Below are positions 48,858 through 63,753 of a stretch of 64,000 nucleotides of DNA, piece by piece. Location: positions 744,001-808,000 of the forward strand of contig NC_060968.1 of NCBI RefSeq assembly GCF_910589235.1, read 5' to 3'. Both the position numbers and the translations under genes were made by a program. The notes below the pieces were generated by a model that saw only the letters and a list, made by a program, of their open reading frames with translations, was not told where the DNA came from and ran no database searches. Numbering within the stretch: the stretch's first letter is position 1; each line of letters begins with the position of its first letter. This stretch comes from Vespa crabro. Taxonomy: Eukaryota > Arthropoda > Insecta > Hymenoptera > Vespidae.

Positions 48858-49288
48858 ACTGAGACAGCGACAAGTTATTTAAAATAAATGTTTAGAACAA
48901 ATGATAGAACCGGAGTTTGATAACAGTTTTTAATCAATGATAAAATCGGTGGAAGCTAAGTAAATTTTATTTTGATGAAATAAATTTTTTTTGATTGCAT
49001 AGTGCCAGTGGACTTATAATTTTGTTAATAAAGAAATAATTAACTTTTGACTGTAATTAATGTTACAATGATATTTTAAGGTAAAACTGATCGTTTTAGG
49101 GTGAACAAAGTTTATTTTCTTCTAATCACGTGCATATTTCAGTTAATCTTTGCGAACACATTAGTCGACACTCGGACTAAGTGTAACAATATGGTGAGAA
49201 TTGTATTGCAAGCATATTTCAAAAAGATTTGCAAACTTCAGATATTTTTAAAATATTTAAAAACTACTATTTAATTGTTATTTATCAA
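48858..49288. repeat. Interspersed repeat family A, copy 2
   Basis: Second copy of the repeat described at 34045-34500, same orientation, ending at the same TTTATCAA junction. The sequences on either side differ from those of copy 1, so these are two insertions rather than one large duplication. Confidence 0.88.
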
Positions 49289-49528
49289 ACTTTGCATATA
49301 TATACGAAAAGTGATTTTTCCCTTTCTTTTTTTACTATTTTAACAAAGATGTACTACTACGTCATTTGACATTAAAGTGTTAATATAATTATATTACAAT
49401 AAGAGTATAATTCTTATACGTAAAAAATATTTAAAACTTCGGATATAAAGTAACATTTAATTTTACGACAATAAAAAGTGAAAGAAATTTTTAAAAAATA
49501 CAAACGTATAAAAGCGTGATTTTAAAGT

Positions 49529-49531
<3 letters not shown>

Positions 49532-49578
<47 letters not shown>
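49532..49578. repeat. (TA)n microsatellite
   Basis: About 23 TA units. Confidence 0.95.
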
Positions 49579-49581
<3 letters not shown>

Positions 49582-50545
49582 TATTCAAAAATAATTAATA
49601 TTATTACAGATAATAATTAATATATTTTTATATAATTATGTATTTGTTTTTTATGAACTTATATTGAAATTTATTAAAACAATTTTTCTCTTCATTTGAC
49701 ACGAATAAAAAAATTTTATAACTTAGGATATTAGAAATCAGTTGATTAGTAATTAGTAATTAGTCAAATAGTTTTAGCTTTGATAATCGTGAAAGGAAAA
49801 GCGATTTTTTCTATTCTTTTTTGCTGTTTTGTTTTTTATTTAAGAAACCGTAATCAGTATTTGTTTTTAGAAAAGACTCTGAAAAAACATTACTATGTCA
49901 TCCGATATCAAATAATTAATATATACTTGTTTAATAATTTTTTCAGGATTTTCGATTAAAATATCTAATTAATTTAAAAAAATACAGGTTTCTCCATGAA
50001 AAGAAAAACTTAAAAATTGTTAAAATTTCGGTTCAAACGGAAATCATATCTTTATAATTATTAAAAATATTTAACATGTATAATAATAAAACTTTTCTTG
50101 TTATACGTATATCTTTTTTTCTATTTCTCTAAGTAAATGCAATATTCAATCTAACCTTAATTTATAATTAATCTGTATATTTGTGAATCTATTTAAATAG
50201 TGAATGAGTTTCAAACAATTTCATTTCTACGAACTGAATAGTGTTTAATTAGAAATTAGATAAGTTTTTATTTTATTTTATTTTCAAATCTTTTCTGTTG
50301 CTTAATAATTTCATGTAATTTTTAATATAAAAAAAATAATATAAAAATTCGTTTCTTTGCCATTTTGTTTTTTATTTAATTATACAAACCAAAGGAATGT
50401 AATTTTTCAGATAACGAAGTGATAAGAATGATGATGGAATAGAAAGTTGAATAGAAAGTTTTGAAAATGAGGAAAAGAAAAATGAATGGATCGTTCACAC
50501 AGGATTAAGATTTCTTATCGGAAATTTCCTTCTAAGGAGAAGAAA

Positions 50546-50548
<3 letters not shown>

Positions 50549-50611
<63 letters not shown>
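50549..50611. repeat. (GA)n microsatellite
   Basis: About 31 GA units; the Glu/Arg frame across it is an artefact. Confidence 0.97.
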
Positions 50612-50612
<1 letters not shown>

Positions 50613-50926
50613 CAAATCGAAGATTAATGAACCTTGACGTTCACAAGAATCGAAGTAAATTCGAGATGTCGAAGAAAATCGTGACCGTTTAATCGATCAA
50701 AGTTGCGTTTGAACTTTGTTGCACCTTCTAATTAAGTTAACACATGGCTGCTGTTACTGATACTCTCATGGAATCTAATAAAATTAACGTAATTAAAATA
50801 CTAGTTATTGACTCTGGTAAAATTTTAAACATTTTACCTAATTTAATTCGGCCTCCTTTTTTTCATTTCTATGTAAAGATTATATAAATAATCTGAAAAT
50901 TATACAATACGAATCATTTATATATG

Positions 50927-50936
<10 letters not shown>

Positions 50937-51000
<64 letters not shown>
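50937..51000. repeat. (TA)n microsatellite
   Basis: About 32 TA units. Confidence 0.97.
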
Positions 51001-51001
<1 letters not shown>

Positions 51002-52438
51002 GGAGTGATTTGGGCAATGATGGTTTACTTTTTTTAAAGCTTTAATACATTGTAAATTTAAAGAATACACAATATTTAAAGAAAACAACAATTTATGCAT
51101 AAAAATAGATATATGAGAAATTGAAGGAATTATAATATAAAAAGATAAAATTAATAGATAATTTTAGATTTTTGTAAAAAAAAGAAGAAAAGAAATTACG
51201 TCCCATGCAAAATCCCATTCGAGCTGTCCTAGTGAGATAATTCATACTTGACAATATTATGGTCCAAGTAAAAAAAAAAAGAAAACCGTTTTAAACATAA
51301 CAGCAAAAAAAATGATTTTGCTCGTATAATACTTCTCTACAAAGATCACATAAATACGAAAATGTTGAAGATCATTCGTAAAATCATTTATCGAATCTAA
51401 CACACCAAATTCAGTCATCTTATTTCGAGTTAGAACTTTATCGCATTCAGCACACAACGCATTCAATGTTATATTCTTTTTCGAAACTTTGATTTTTCAT
51501 TTGAATCTCTTTTCGTAAGAAAGATGTTTAACTTCTTAACCTGAATTTTATTTCTTATTTTATTTAGTTATTTATTTTTATTTTATTTAGTTATTTAGTC
51601 AGAAAGTTTAGAATTTTACTTTCATTTTATTTAATTATTTAATGAGAAATTTAAGTTTAGTTACTTTTACCATTTGGAACTTTTTCTAAATTCCTTTAAT
51701 TCATTGAATTAGACGTTAGCACGTTAGCAAGGATCGAATTAATTTTATTAATCGAATTTAATTTTAGTATTGTGTGTGGTATGTTTGGCACGCAAGTCTT
51801 TTTATTAATTGCTTGCTAAGAACTAGGGGAGACAGGTTCTAGTTTTTTATTTTCCTTTTTATCTACTTCCGTTACATGCAGGCACGCATGTTGTATTGCT
51901 TATTATTCTTCGGTTAAAGAAAGTACATGATAGATCATCATTAAAAATGATTAACACAAAAAATAAAAATCCAGTCTGAGTCTTTTAGCAGCCGGGTTTA
52001 AAAAGATAAAACGTAAAAATGTATAATTTTACGGAAAATTAACTATCACCGAGAAAAACGTGCCATTTATCTTGGGATTCAGTGAATGATGACGCACTAG
52101 TTTTTAGTATTATGTTATAAATACTTAGTATAATGTTATAAACATAACCTTCAAATACTATATTAACGCATTACATTAACAAATATAATTGTTTTTTCGT
52201 TAATTGTTAAGTAGATTATGATTTAAAGAATAAGGTGACAATTTTTGAGTTTATTTTATTTCTATGTTACAAATAACTTATCCAAATTCTTAATTGAAAA
52301 TAAATGAAAAGAATATTGTATGTGATTATTATTGTCAGTTATAACATTTAAAACATTTGAAAATCGGACTGTATTTACAAAATATGATACCGAGTACTAT
52401 TGTCTCACACAAAGGGCCATTTTACCCAGAATTACACT

Positions 52439-52508
52439 ATACATATAAATATACATATAAATATACATATAAATATACATATAAATATACATATAAATAT
52501 ACATATAA

Positions 52509-52563
<55 letters not shown>
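52439..52563. repeat. 12-bp tandem repeat (ATACATATAAAT) then (TA)n
   Basis: Six perfect 12-bp units (52439-52512) followed directly by about 25 TA units. The TYKY-repeat frame here is the repeat read as protein. Confidence 0.96.
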
Positions 52564-52568
<5 letters not shown>

Positions 52569-52680
52569 GTACATATAAATATATATACACACGCATATAT
52601 ATATGTATAATTAATAATAATAATATATACACATAATACACATATATATCGTATATAATATATATAATATAATATACATG

Positions 52681-53398
52681 TGTGGGTTGGAAGTTTCTAG
52701 GACTAGTTAATCGTCTCTATGTATGTATGAGATAAGTCTATCGAGTTTAAGTTAGACAAGAGATGGAAGATTCTAGAGATAGTTAGCTGTGTGTTTGCAT
52801 GTATAAGATAAGTAAGTTTATAGACAGTTGAACAATAAGATGGAAGGTTCTAGCATTAGTTAGTTGTATGCCTGTATATGAGGCAAATTGGTCAGCAGTC
52901 GAACAGAGTGTGATGTATATTTTATGAGTTCCGTTGTTCTTGAAAGGGAAAAAGGGGTAAAGATATTGAAAGAGTGAGTAAAATGGAAATGCAGCGTGAG
53001 TAAAATATGTAATAGAATGGTGAAATAGAACAAAAGAGCGATAAAAGTTATCGAATGTGTATGCACGAATGTGAGTGGAGATGAGAAAGACTATGGAATG
53101 TACATGATCCAAAAAAAACAATGGGGGATAGTCTTGAGTAGAACAAGCGAGGAATAACGACGAAGGTTCTGGAATGGACTAAGTCTTGAGTAGATCAACG
53201 AGAGTGGGAAGATCAGAGAGCAGAATTAAGAATATCACGTATAGTCCTGAGTGGACCAACAAAGAATAATAAACTTTGATTAAGTCAGGGAAAGAGAGAA
53301 GAATTGTAGTATCTTAAGTAGCAATACTTTAATTATAGTATCTGTATTAATAAAGTATTTACTAACCAAGAGTAAGTGATCTGATTTAGTCCGTATCT

Positions 53399-53402
<4 letters not shown>
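52681..53402 (+). mobile_element. Solo-LTR-like block (tentative)
   Basis: A 722-bp, comparatively GC-rich block between AT microsatellites, starting TGTGGG and ending CTTACA (TG...CA, as LTRs do), with AATAAA at 53349-53354 about 50 bp before the end. It holds three 76-77 bp tandem units near the left edge and three related AGTCxTGAGTxGAxCAA motifs between 53130 and 53262. No second copy or internal region is present and no clear target duplication was found, so the call is provisional. Confidence 0.4.
52689..52915. repeat. 76-77 bp tandem repeat, three units
   Basis: Units start GGAAGxTTCTAG at 52689, 52765 and 52842 and share TAGTTA, GTATGxxTG/GATAAGT and (GA)AxAxxxGAT segments. They lie in the left part of the LTR-like block. 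Confidence 0.85.

Positions 53403-53456
<54 letters not shown>
53403..53456. repeat. (TA)n microsatellite
   Basis: About 27 TA units at the right edge of the LTR-like block. Confidence 0.96.
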
Positions 53457-55313
<1,857 letters not shown>

Positions 55314-55708
55314 ATATACATCTTACACGCGCGCGTACACACACATATACACAAACACATGCTCACACACGCATGCATACACACAGAAAATAAATGGATA
55401 GACAAATATATACATCCTTTCTATCTCAATTACTAATCCCAAAAGGTATAAAGTTACTATAATTAATTTCATCGTAAATGTTCATGACACGTTTGTATTG
55501 TTTCAATATAAACTTTCGACGAATCGATCTTTGCCTTTATTTTTTTCCTTCTTGTTCGTCGATGCAACGGAACATCGATGATTGTCTATAGTAGATTGAT
55601 TAAACGATTTGTTACATTTTCTTTGATCTCTTACACTTTTGATCTCTTCGATCCCTTTTTTCATCGTTAATAAAATTCACTGACATGATATATGAGTATC
55701 TATATATA

Positions 55709-56143
55709 AGGGGTGTTCAATTTGAATTTAACTATTAATTTAAATATTACCCTTCAAATACGAAATATTGACAGCGTTACAAGTAAGACAATTTTCATCG
55801 TAAGATATGGTGATTTTTTTTTATATAATTTATAATGTTTTTCTAAATTATTAGAAATATTATAAAGGTGGAGATGGAGGTAGGGGTTTTTGAAGGGAAA
55901 TCAGAGCTGGCAAATTCAATTACAACACACTTTATATGCGAATATAATAAATTATTATATATACAATAACTTTGAGAGATATAGAAATATATAATATTTT
56001 GATGATGTTAATGTCCCAAGACAGAGATGTTAAATATTTTATGATTTTTTATTATATAGAAAAAATAAATATAAGATATTTTCTAACTGATTAAAACTAA
56101 TATGGAGAAATTGCAGAATAATAACTTCAAATTGAACAGTCTA
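55709..56143. mobile_element. TA-flanked inverted-repeat element (MITE candidate)
   Basis: Inverted ends GTGTTCAATTTGAATTTAACTATT and (complement) CTGTTCAATTTGAAGTTATTATT, with TA on both outer sides, as expected for Tc1/mariner-type MITEs. Its right part is related to the adjacent 56147-56340 as a degenerate direct repeat (ACTTTATATGCxAAT ... TGTTAATGTCCxAA), so a tandem-duplication origin is also possible. Confidence 0.45.
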
Positions 56144-56415
56144 TATAACTTTATATGCAAATTTAATACACAACTTTGAAAAAAATAAAAGAAACAAAAA
56201 CAAAATATTAATGTTGTTAATGTCCAAAAATAAATGAGCCTGAAAACAAATCATCTTGTTGGATTTAAAATATCTTCTTTTATTATTTATTTTCGAATTA
56301 ATATAGAAAAATTTCAAAATGTCAAATTAATTAGGACATCTTTTATACGCACATACACACACATATATTATTATATGTATTATATGTATATAATTGTATA
56401 TATATATAATTATTA

Positions 56416-56428
56416 TTAATTTATATAT

Positions 56429-56509
<81 letters not shown>
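56416..56509. repeat. (TA)n tract with TAAATA interruptions
   Basis: Long TA runs with two ATAAATAT breaks. Confidence 0.95.
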
Positions 56510-56514
<5 letters not shown>

Positions 56515-56681
56515 TACCTTTATAATTATTATGTATACGTAATAATTATTAATAATTTGTAATTAATATTAATATACCATTTTTTTTTATTTCACCAAAT
56601 AATAGTTACCTTCTAAATCTTTATAGAATTATTTCTTTAAATATTCATTTTTTTTCAAATCCTCACTCATCCAAATTTTAT

Positions 56682-56732
56682 ATAAATATAAATATAAATA
56701 TAAATATAAATATAAATATAAATATAAATATA
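56682..56732. repeat. (ATAAAT)n hexamer repeat
   Basis: About eight 6-bp units. Confidence 0.92.
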
Positions 56733-56809
56733 TATTTACATATTTATTTATATATTGTATATATGATATATTATTATATATATTATTAATATATTAATAT
56801 ATATAAAAC

Positions 56810-56814
<5 letters not shown>

Positions 56815-56849
<35 letters not shown>

Positions 56850-56865
56850 TATATATATATATGAT
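56815..56865. repeat. (TA)n microsatellite
   Basis: TA units with one ATCAT break. Confidence 0.92.
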
Positions 56866-57109
56866 TATACATATATGTGAATATACGAACTACATAAAAA
56901 ATGACCTTTTGATAAAGTAGAGTCAATCTCAAGTCTAGCGATGTAACGTTGCTTATCGATTATAATGTAAATTAGCGTCGATCGTGATGGCCTCATTTCC
57001 TTCTCGAGTTTCCGTTGAAATAACGTTTACGATAATGCTGATATGACTAATCTTTGATGAATTTTTACGTACAAGAGATCATTCAATTATACAGATTAAT
57101 TAGAAATTA

Positions 57110-57149
57110 AAGAGCCCAGTTGAATATCACATTTGTTAGAAACAATAAA

Positions 57150-57192
<43 letters not shown>

Positions 57193-57300
57193 CTGTATGT
57201 TTATATTAAGAAAAGTTTCATGATTTTGTGTCGAATATTTCAAGATTATGAAAAAAAAACTACCAACTTCCGGTTAAATTGAAAGTTGAATGATTTTTTA
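57110..57300. repeat. Interspersed repeat family B, copy 2
   Basis: Related to 44420-44630 in the same orientation, but with an expanded (TA)n (57153-57190) inserted where copy 1 has only AATATATACATA. The shared part resumes at AAAAGTTTCATGATTT and CTTCCGGTT. Confidence 0.6.
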
Positions 57301-58082
57301 TTTTTCTTATGAAATATGTGATATATTTTTAATCAATTTTTCTTATAAAAAAATTCAATAACTACCTGTGCTAGGAGTTTTGCTTTGAGAACTTATGAGA
57401 GAATGGGCTTTGGATGAATTAAATAGTTCCTCTTTGATGATTTATTAGAAACAATCTTCTTGATTATATTTCTTAAATAATTATTCTCTTTTTAATTTTG
57501 CATGAATCCAATTCAATGTTTGTCTTTATCTTTAAAACACGGCTGTCTTATTCTTTTCATTCTTTTTATTTCACCAAGAAATAATTCTTTAAATTTTCAT
57601 ATATTTCTTCCAATCCTCATTTGTACAAATTTCACTTTTGTACATTTACTAACCGTTCTTTTTCTATTTATCTAAGATTCTTACAGTAAATTTTTATATA
57701 AAATATAAAGATGAAATATATTTTATTTTTTTAATTTTATATTATTTTAATAATAATTAACAAAAAAGAATAATATAATTTTTTATTATTATTCTATTTA
57801 AAAATTTTATTTTATTTTTATATATCATATAAAAATATATAAAAATATATAAGATATCAATTTTCTTCACATCTTCATTCTTAAGATTATTGAAAATGAT
57901 TTAACTACTATTCAAAAAAAAGTACGGTTTTAATTTAAGAGAGAGTGGATTTTTGAGATTGTAGAAGGTAATGGTTTTCCATAGCATTTTTTGGGAGGTG
58001 TTGAAGAATATTCATGTCAAATTTAATGCAAATATGTTGCATGATATAAAAACCCTTCATCTAACAAACACATACACATTTT

Positions 58083-58088
<6 letters not shown>

Positions 58089-58125
<37 letters not shown>
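58089..58125. repeat. (TA)n microsatellite
   Basis: 18 TA units. Confidence 0.94.
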
Positions 58126-58128
<3 letters not shown>

Positions 58129-58129
58129 G

Positions 58130-58493
58130 ATAAATTTTTTAAATATTATTCAATTAACAATCGACAAAAGGAAAAATTTATTTAATAATTTATTTAATAC
58201 GAATCAATTTTAAAGAGATCAAATTTATTTATTAAAAAATTTCTTTGAATGATTTTTCTAAATCCTCGAAACTTTTAATACTTTCGTTGATAACTTTTCA
58301 AAAGGATTAGAAGTTTCGTTTCATTCGACGAGTCTGTTTAAGAGAACATTTCTCTCGTTTATTTAAATTTCAAGCGTAACTCTTCTCGTGTTCTCGACCG
58401 TAGAGAAAACGCAACACGTTCGCTATTGTTTCAAACGGCATTTCTGAAAAGGAAACGATATTGAAGCGTTACATTTCCAACTGCTCCCTCCCT

Positions 58494-58524
<31 letters not shown>

Positions 58525-58820
58525 TTTTCTTTTTTTCTTTCTCTCTTTATATGTATACGTGTATATCCGTTCGCGAACCTTCTCGACTGTATTTATTTCC
58601 GGGATCGTTCAACAACCACCGTCTCATCTCGAATTTACACTTATGGTATTATAGGCCACGATACGCATGACCTAAAGAGTGTTCATATGAGATAGAGAGA
58701 CTGAGTCGTTGAAAGGAGAAAAGGGAGTAGAGTAAAGTGAAACAGTTAGATCCATACGTTTCCTGTTTAATCCTATTAATATATATACACTTTATAGTTA
58801 ACTTAATCTTCTTTATATAT
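58130..58820. other. Gene-free stretch with a GC-richer patch
   Basis: AT-rich to about 58320, then a more complex, CG-containing stretch (58320-58700) interrupted by a CT tract (58495-58545). No recognised exon; the plus-strand open frame at 58461-58670 crosses the CT tract and shows no domain. Confidence 0.4.
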
Positions 58821-59140
58821 TTTTTGATATTTTAATAATGATTAAAAGATTGATTAATTCGTTTTGGAAAACATGTTATCGACAAATACTAGTCAATTTT
58901 TTGATATTTTAATTATTAATATTAATTATTAATATTGGTTAACATGTTTCAGGGAAAATATTTTCGACAAACATTTCAAAGGGTTTTTTCATATTTTAAT
59001 AATGATTAATACATTGATTAATATATTTCAAGGAAAATGTTTTCTGATAAATATTTTATTAGTTTTTTGATATTTTAATAATGATTAATAAATTGATTCA
59101 TACGTTTCGGAATAAATTTTTTTTATAAGTCGACAATGTA
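58821..59140. repeat. Degenerate tandem array 1, about 80-bp period
   Basis: Four units beginning TTTTTTxATATTTTAATxATxATTAA at about 58821, 58897, 58984 and 59063. Each continues with TTGATTxAT..TTTCxxGGxAAAxxTTTTCxxxxAAA. AT-rich, no open frame. Confidence 0.82.
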
Positions 59141-59289
59141 TACGATTAATCAAAATTTTTTAAATAATAATATTGTAATAATGCGATAAAGTAAAAAATA
59201 GAAAATAATTGTAATGTTCTCTGTAACTTTCTCAGTCTTTTTGATGAGGATATCATATCTTATTATTATTTTGATCTTCGTTTGACAAA

Positions 59290-59327
<38 letters not shown>

Positions 59328-59453
59328 TCTGTGATTATTTGTAAGAGAGACAGAGAACGTCGTCTTGAATATGTATCTGAATTCATAGAGAAGATCAAAG
59401 AAAAATAGGTCATGCAAGATTTTAATATAGTAGATTCGTGTCAGATGAATCTA

Positions 59454-60170
59454 GTGCTTTACTACTGATTTTTGTAAAATAAATAACTAATATCACTTGT
59501 AAGAGATATATAACGTCACTTTGAATATACAAATTACAATTTAATACAAAAAAAAAAAAAAAAATTAGAAAAAAGAACAAACAAATAATATTTCGCGTAA
59601 TATTGTCATATAAATATTATAGACATTCATCCGTACAATATAGTACTTTACTACTGATTTCTGATTAATGACAACATGATATTTTTTTTGAGAAATATAA
59701 CGTCATTATAAATATAAAATCATGTTCTAATGAAAAAAGTCGTTAGAAAAAACGAATGATAATATTCTTACGTGGATTTATCATACAATATTCATCGTAA
59801 TAATATAATACTTTAGTACTTATTTCTTATTTATAAGAGTTTAATATCACTTTGGAGAGATTTAACGTCACCATAAATATAAAATTATGTTTTTATTAAA
59901 AATGAGTAAATGTAAATAATATTTCGTGTTCGAACAATGTAACACTTTTTTATTTATTTTTGATAAATAAAAGATTAATATCACTTTGAAATATATAATA
60001 ACTTCACTATAAAAATATAAAATTACGTTTCAATAAAAAATATAATAAAAAAAGAATAAAAAGAAAAACATAATATTTCTTGTCCGAACAATGTAATACT
60101 TCGGTACTGATTTCTGACAAATAAGAGACTATTATCGCTTATAAGTTACAGAAAGAGTACGGTCTCGGTA
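59454..60170. repeat. Degenerate tandem array 2, about 130-190 bp period
   Basis: Five units whose landmark ACTTTACTACTGATTTCTGA (or a variant) starts near 59454, 59641, 59808, 59941 and 60095. Each is followed by TAATATCACTTxxAGAxATATAACGTCA, AAATATAAAATxATGTT and AATAATATTTCxxGT. Unit length varies by indels. Confidence 0.85.
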
Positions 60171-60959
60171 GATCGAAATATATCCTCGTAGTGAGCTCTC
60201 ATCTCTAGGACCTCTTCTCTTCCATCTCTATAGAAGATGATCTCACGAGCTTCTCCAATCGACGTTCCATTCTCCTTCATGAAACTGTACTCGTTAAAAT
60301 CGCAGCTACTACTTTAGGAACGTACTCTTCGTACTATGTCTGGTATATTTCCTTATATGTAAAAATGGGGTCAATGGACGGACTAGAATATCGATAAGAA
60401 AGAAGAGAAGTAATCAATAGTCTAAAGATATCGATGGTTCGCAAATTTTACGACCTGATTTATAACAATGGTCTATCCAAGATTCAGCTCTATTCAGTTT
60501 CTAGTAAAGTTCAGTTTCTTACTTTCTATTGTGTTTCGAAAACAATCGTCAATGAAAAATAAAAAAAGAAAGAGAAAAATGAAAGAAATAAGAAATATCC
60601 AATGAATTTCATATTATCAGATTAGAGATTAGAATTTTGTTTAATAGGTGACGCTTGAATGTATGCCATCGTTTATGAATAATTTGTCTTTCTTCGAAAA
60701 TTGGTCAACATAAAATATTATAAAATTTATCCCTTTTCTTTTTCTTTTCCTTTTTTTTTTTGAAGTGACTCATACAGTGTTACAAAATTTATCTATTCTT
60801 TAAAAAAGAAAGTAGCTTGTATACGTATAAAGTATTATAAAATTTTTCTTTTTCTAAAAAAAGAAAAAACAAAAAATGACCAATAAAAATTGTCAATGTT
60901 ATACAATTTGTCCTTTCTTTAAAACAAAAAAAAATGACGTATAAATATATGTAAAAGTA

Positions 60960-61760
60960 TTACAAAACTTTTTTTTTACATAAAAAATCCATGACTTTTA
61001 CATTTAAAAAATTTCACAGACTTTTTACTTTCCCTTTCGAATATTTAGAAAAGTTTTTTATAAAAGAAAAAAAGAGAATGGTCAACACAAAGTGTTACAA
61101 AATTTTCTCTTTCTTTAAACGAGAAAAGCGATTCATATACATATAAAATGTATGTAAGAACATTGTTTTATATATCTTTTAATTTAATTAATCTTTCTTT
61201 TTTTGCATGATATATTTATATCTATTCTGTTTCAAAAATTTCATAAATTTCTTTCTATTTCACTTTTTGGATGTTTAGAAAAGTTTTTTATCAAAGACAA
61301 AGTGATCATATGTATGTGTATATATAAAATATATATATATATAATATGTTACAAATCATTGTTTTATTTCTTTTTTAATTTGTTTAACCTTTTTTTTATA
61401 TAAAATATTATAATTTCTACAAAATTATATATTATATTTCAGAAATTTTACAAGCTTTCTAATTTCTCTTCTCACATAATGCATTTAGAAAAGTTTTCCA
61501 TAAAACAAGAAAAAAAAACAAAAAAAAGAAAAGATTAATGATTAAATCACGTTGTTTATAATCATTCTTTTATTTATTTTTTAATTTATTTATCCTTTTT
61601 TTTATATATAAAATACTATTATTCTTATGAAAATATATATTTCTTTTCAAAAATGTCACAAGCTTTCAAATTTCTCTTCTCATGTAATGTATTTAGAGAA
61701 GTTTTCTATAAAAAAAAGGAAAAACAAAAAGAAAAGTTTGACGATTATATCGTATTATTT
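60960..61760. repeat. Degenerate tandem array 3, about 210-230 bp period
   Basis: Four units with the landmark TTTAGAAAAGTTTTxxATAAAA at 61043, 61273, 61483 and 61691. Each is preceded by TTTCAxAAATTTxACAAGCTTTCxAATTTCTCTTCT-like sequence and followed by A-rich tracts and TTTTTTATATAAAATA. Confidence 0.85.
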
Positions 61761-61764
61761 ATAC

Positions 61765-62490
61765 TTTAGATTATTTTTATCATATATCTGAAGAACGTTT
61801 TAGGTAAGTACTTGTGGAATCGTATCAGAAATATCACGTCGCCGTTCGTGGCCTTTGCAAGCGGTTAATGGCTTAAACCACTTGTTGAAAGTGAATCTGT
61901 CCGAAATGTTCTCGTTTTTATTTTGACGGAGAATTCTTTTCTCCACTTTTCCGTTCTTTAACTCTTCCTTTAGCAAATAACAAACAAACAACAACCAACT
62001 TGTTGTAATAGAATAGTGAATTTTCCCAAAGTTTCTACGTTTCTTCCATTAACGTTGTTTTCTACTTTTTTATGTACACAAACACATACATACACACACA
62101 TACAGAGAGACAAACATACATATACGCGAGGACACACATATACAACGTAAAATATTTTTTTATCCATGAATCTTCGTTAGAAAGTTTGTAAATTGTTTGT
62201 AACGCTTAATGGTTTGGTTACTTTCAAAATAAATATCACTGTCTAACGCTCATAAAAGAGGAAAGAGCTACAAATTTTTTTTTTTAGGATAAAAAAAGAA
62301 AAAACAAATATTTCTATAAATTTCAATCAATGTCATTCTCATTCCTTCATTTAACTCATCATTTTCATTGATTTTTTTTATTGATCATTATCATGCACTT
62401 TTTATTCATTTATATTCATGGATCAAGTCTGATCAATATACTTTTATATCACTGAATTTTTTAAATAAACTTTCATTATCTCTAGGAATA
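61765..62490. other. Gene-free stretch
   Basis: No exon recognised between arrays 3 and 4. 61800-61990 is more complex unique sequence with a minus-strand open frame (61994-61800) lacking any recognised domain; 62070-62140 is CA/CATA low complexity. Confidence 0.45.
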
Positions 62491-62499
62491 AATATATAA

Positions 62500-62700
62500 A
62501 TATTTATATTATAATATTTCATATCTAGAAATAAATATATTTCTTTAAACAAATTAAATTCAATACATAGGTACACGTATGAAATTATTAATATTAAAAT
62601 ATTTATATTATAACGTATCACACCTAAGAATAAATATATTTCTTTAAATAAATTAAATCTATTACATAGATACATGCATATTATTATTAATATAAAAGTG
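62500..62700. repeat. Tandem repeat, 99-bp period, two units
   Basis: ATATTTATATTATAA starts at 62500 and 62599. Each is followed by a shared AGAAATAAATATATTTCTTT / AGAATAAATATATTTCTTT block and TACATAGxTACA. Confidence 0.88.
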
Positions 62701-63544
62701 TTTGTAATTTTCTTATAACTCCAACTATTTTTCTTCAATCCAGATAAAATAATTTTTAATTGTATTTTATGTTCCGACAAAAAGTATAAACCACATAATC
62801 TGTAATGATATTCTTAATAAATAAATAAAAATAAAAAAAATTCAAATTTTTTATATAGTCCATTCTAAATTGAATACTATCGGAAATTAAATTGATATCG
62901 CCAAACAATATAAATAAATCTAACCGAACGTTAGATATCTAATGTCACATTAATTACATTGATAAATATTAATAATATAAAAATCCAAATATTGGTCCTT
63001 TTTTTACCCGATTTCTCTGTAAATACCATTTAGCTTTGTTTTAGTTTCTGATTAGTTATGCTTGTCACAAAAAGAAAGAAAGAAACTAAAGATATTGTAA
63101 TGTAAATTTATTAGTGATATTATAACGTGAATTATCATTATTTCTTTATTTTCTTTTTTTTTCCTTTAATTTATACGTTTCGAAAGTTAAAATTTCACGT
63201 ATATTCAATGAATTTTTAAAAGTTGAAAAAGATTACCTCTTATCCTTGAAACACGTGTAAAGGACAAACGAGGTCAAATTAACCAAGTGTCATTGGTTGA
63301 ACCTAATCAATTTGGCGAAACAAAAGGGATATATATTCGGGGTATCGAAATGTCCTATGACGTTTCGCGGTTCCACATACGTGTATCGATAATCGTTCTC
63401 GTTCTCTAATTAGTTACAAGTCGATTCCATGATTTTTATAAAATACAATTTGCTTTGTTAATAATATCAAATAAATATATGATATTAAATCTAATAGGTT
63501 TATGTCTTTATGTTATCGAACGCTCTTTCTCTTTCTTGTTCTTT

Positions 63545-63553
63545 CTCTCTCTT

Positions 63554-63604
<51 letters not shown>
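63545..63604. repeat. (CT)n microsatellite
   Basis: About 28 CT units, with TTTCTC variants at the left edge. Confidence 0.95.
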
Positions 63605-63608
<4 letters not shown>

Positions 63609-63753
63609 TCTATTCTAAAAAAAAAGAAAAAAAAATTTATGAAAACTATTTCGGTGATGAATTTTAATTAGTAGCTACCGAAATCTTTCTTAATTATAGA
63701 CGATTAATAAGAGATAAAAAGATAGATAGATACATAGATAAATATATAGATGG

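Larger units (their letters stand above)
49580..52435. other. Gene-free stretch
   Basis: No exon recognised. AT-rich sequence with (GA)n and (TA)n microsatellites; 51540-51650 is TTTATTTAGTTATTT-type low complexity. Nothing else can be supported. Confidence 0.5.

Noticed and set aside
49300..50110. Weak direct repeat (TACGTCATTTGACATTAAA versus TATGTCATCCGATATCAAA)
   Set aside because: Only short stretches agree and the rest is AT-rich low complexity; too weak to call without alignment statistics.
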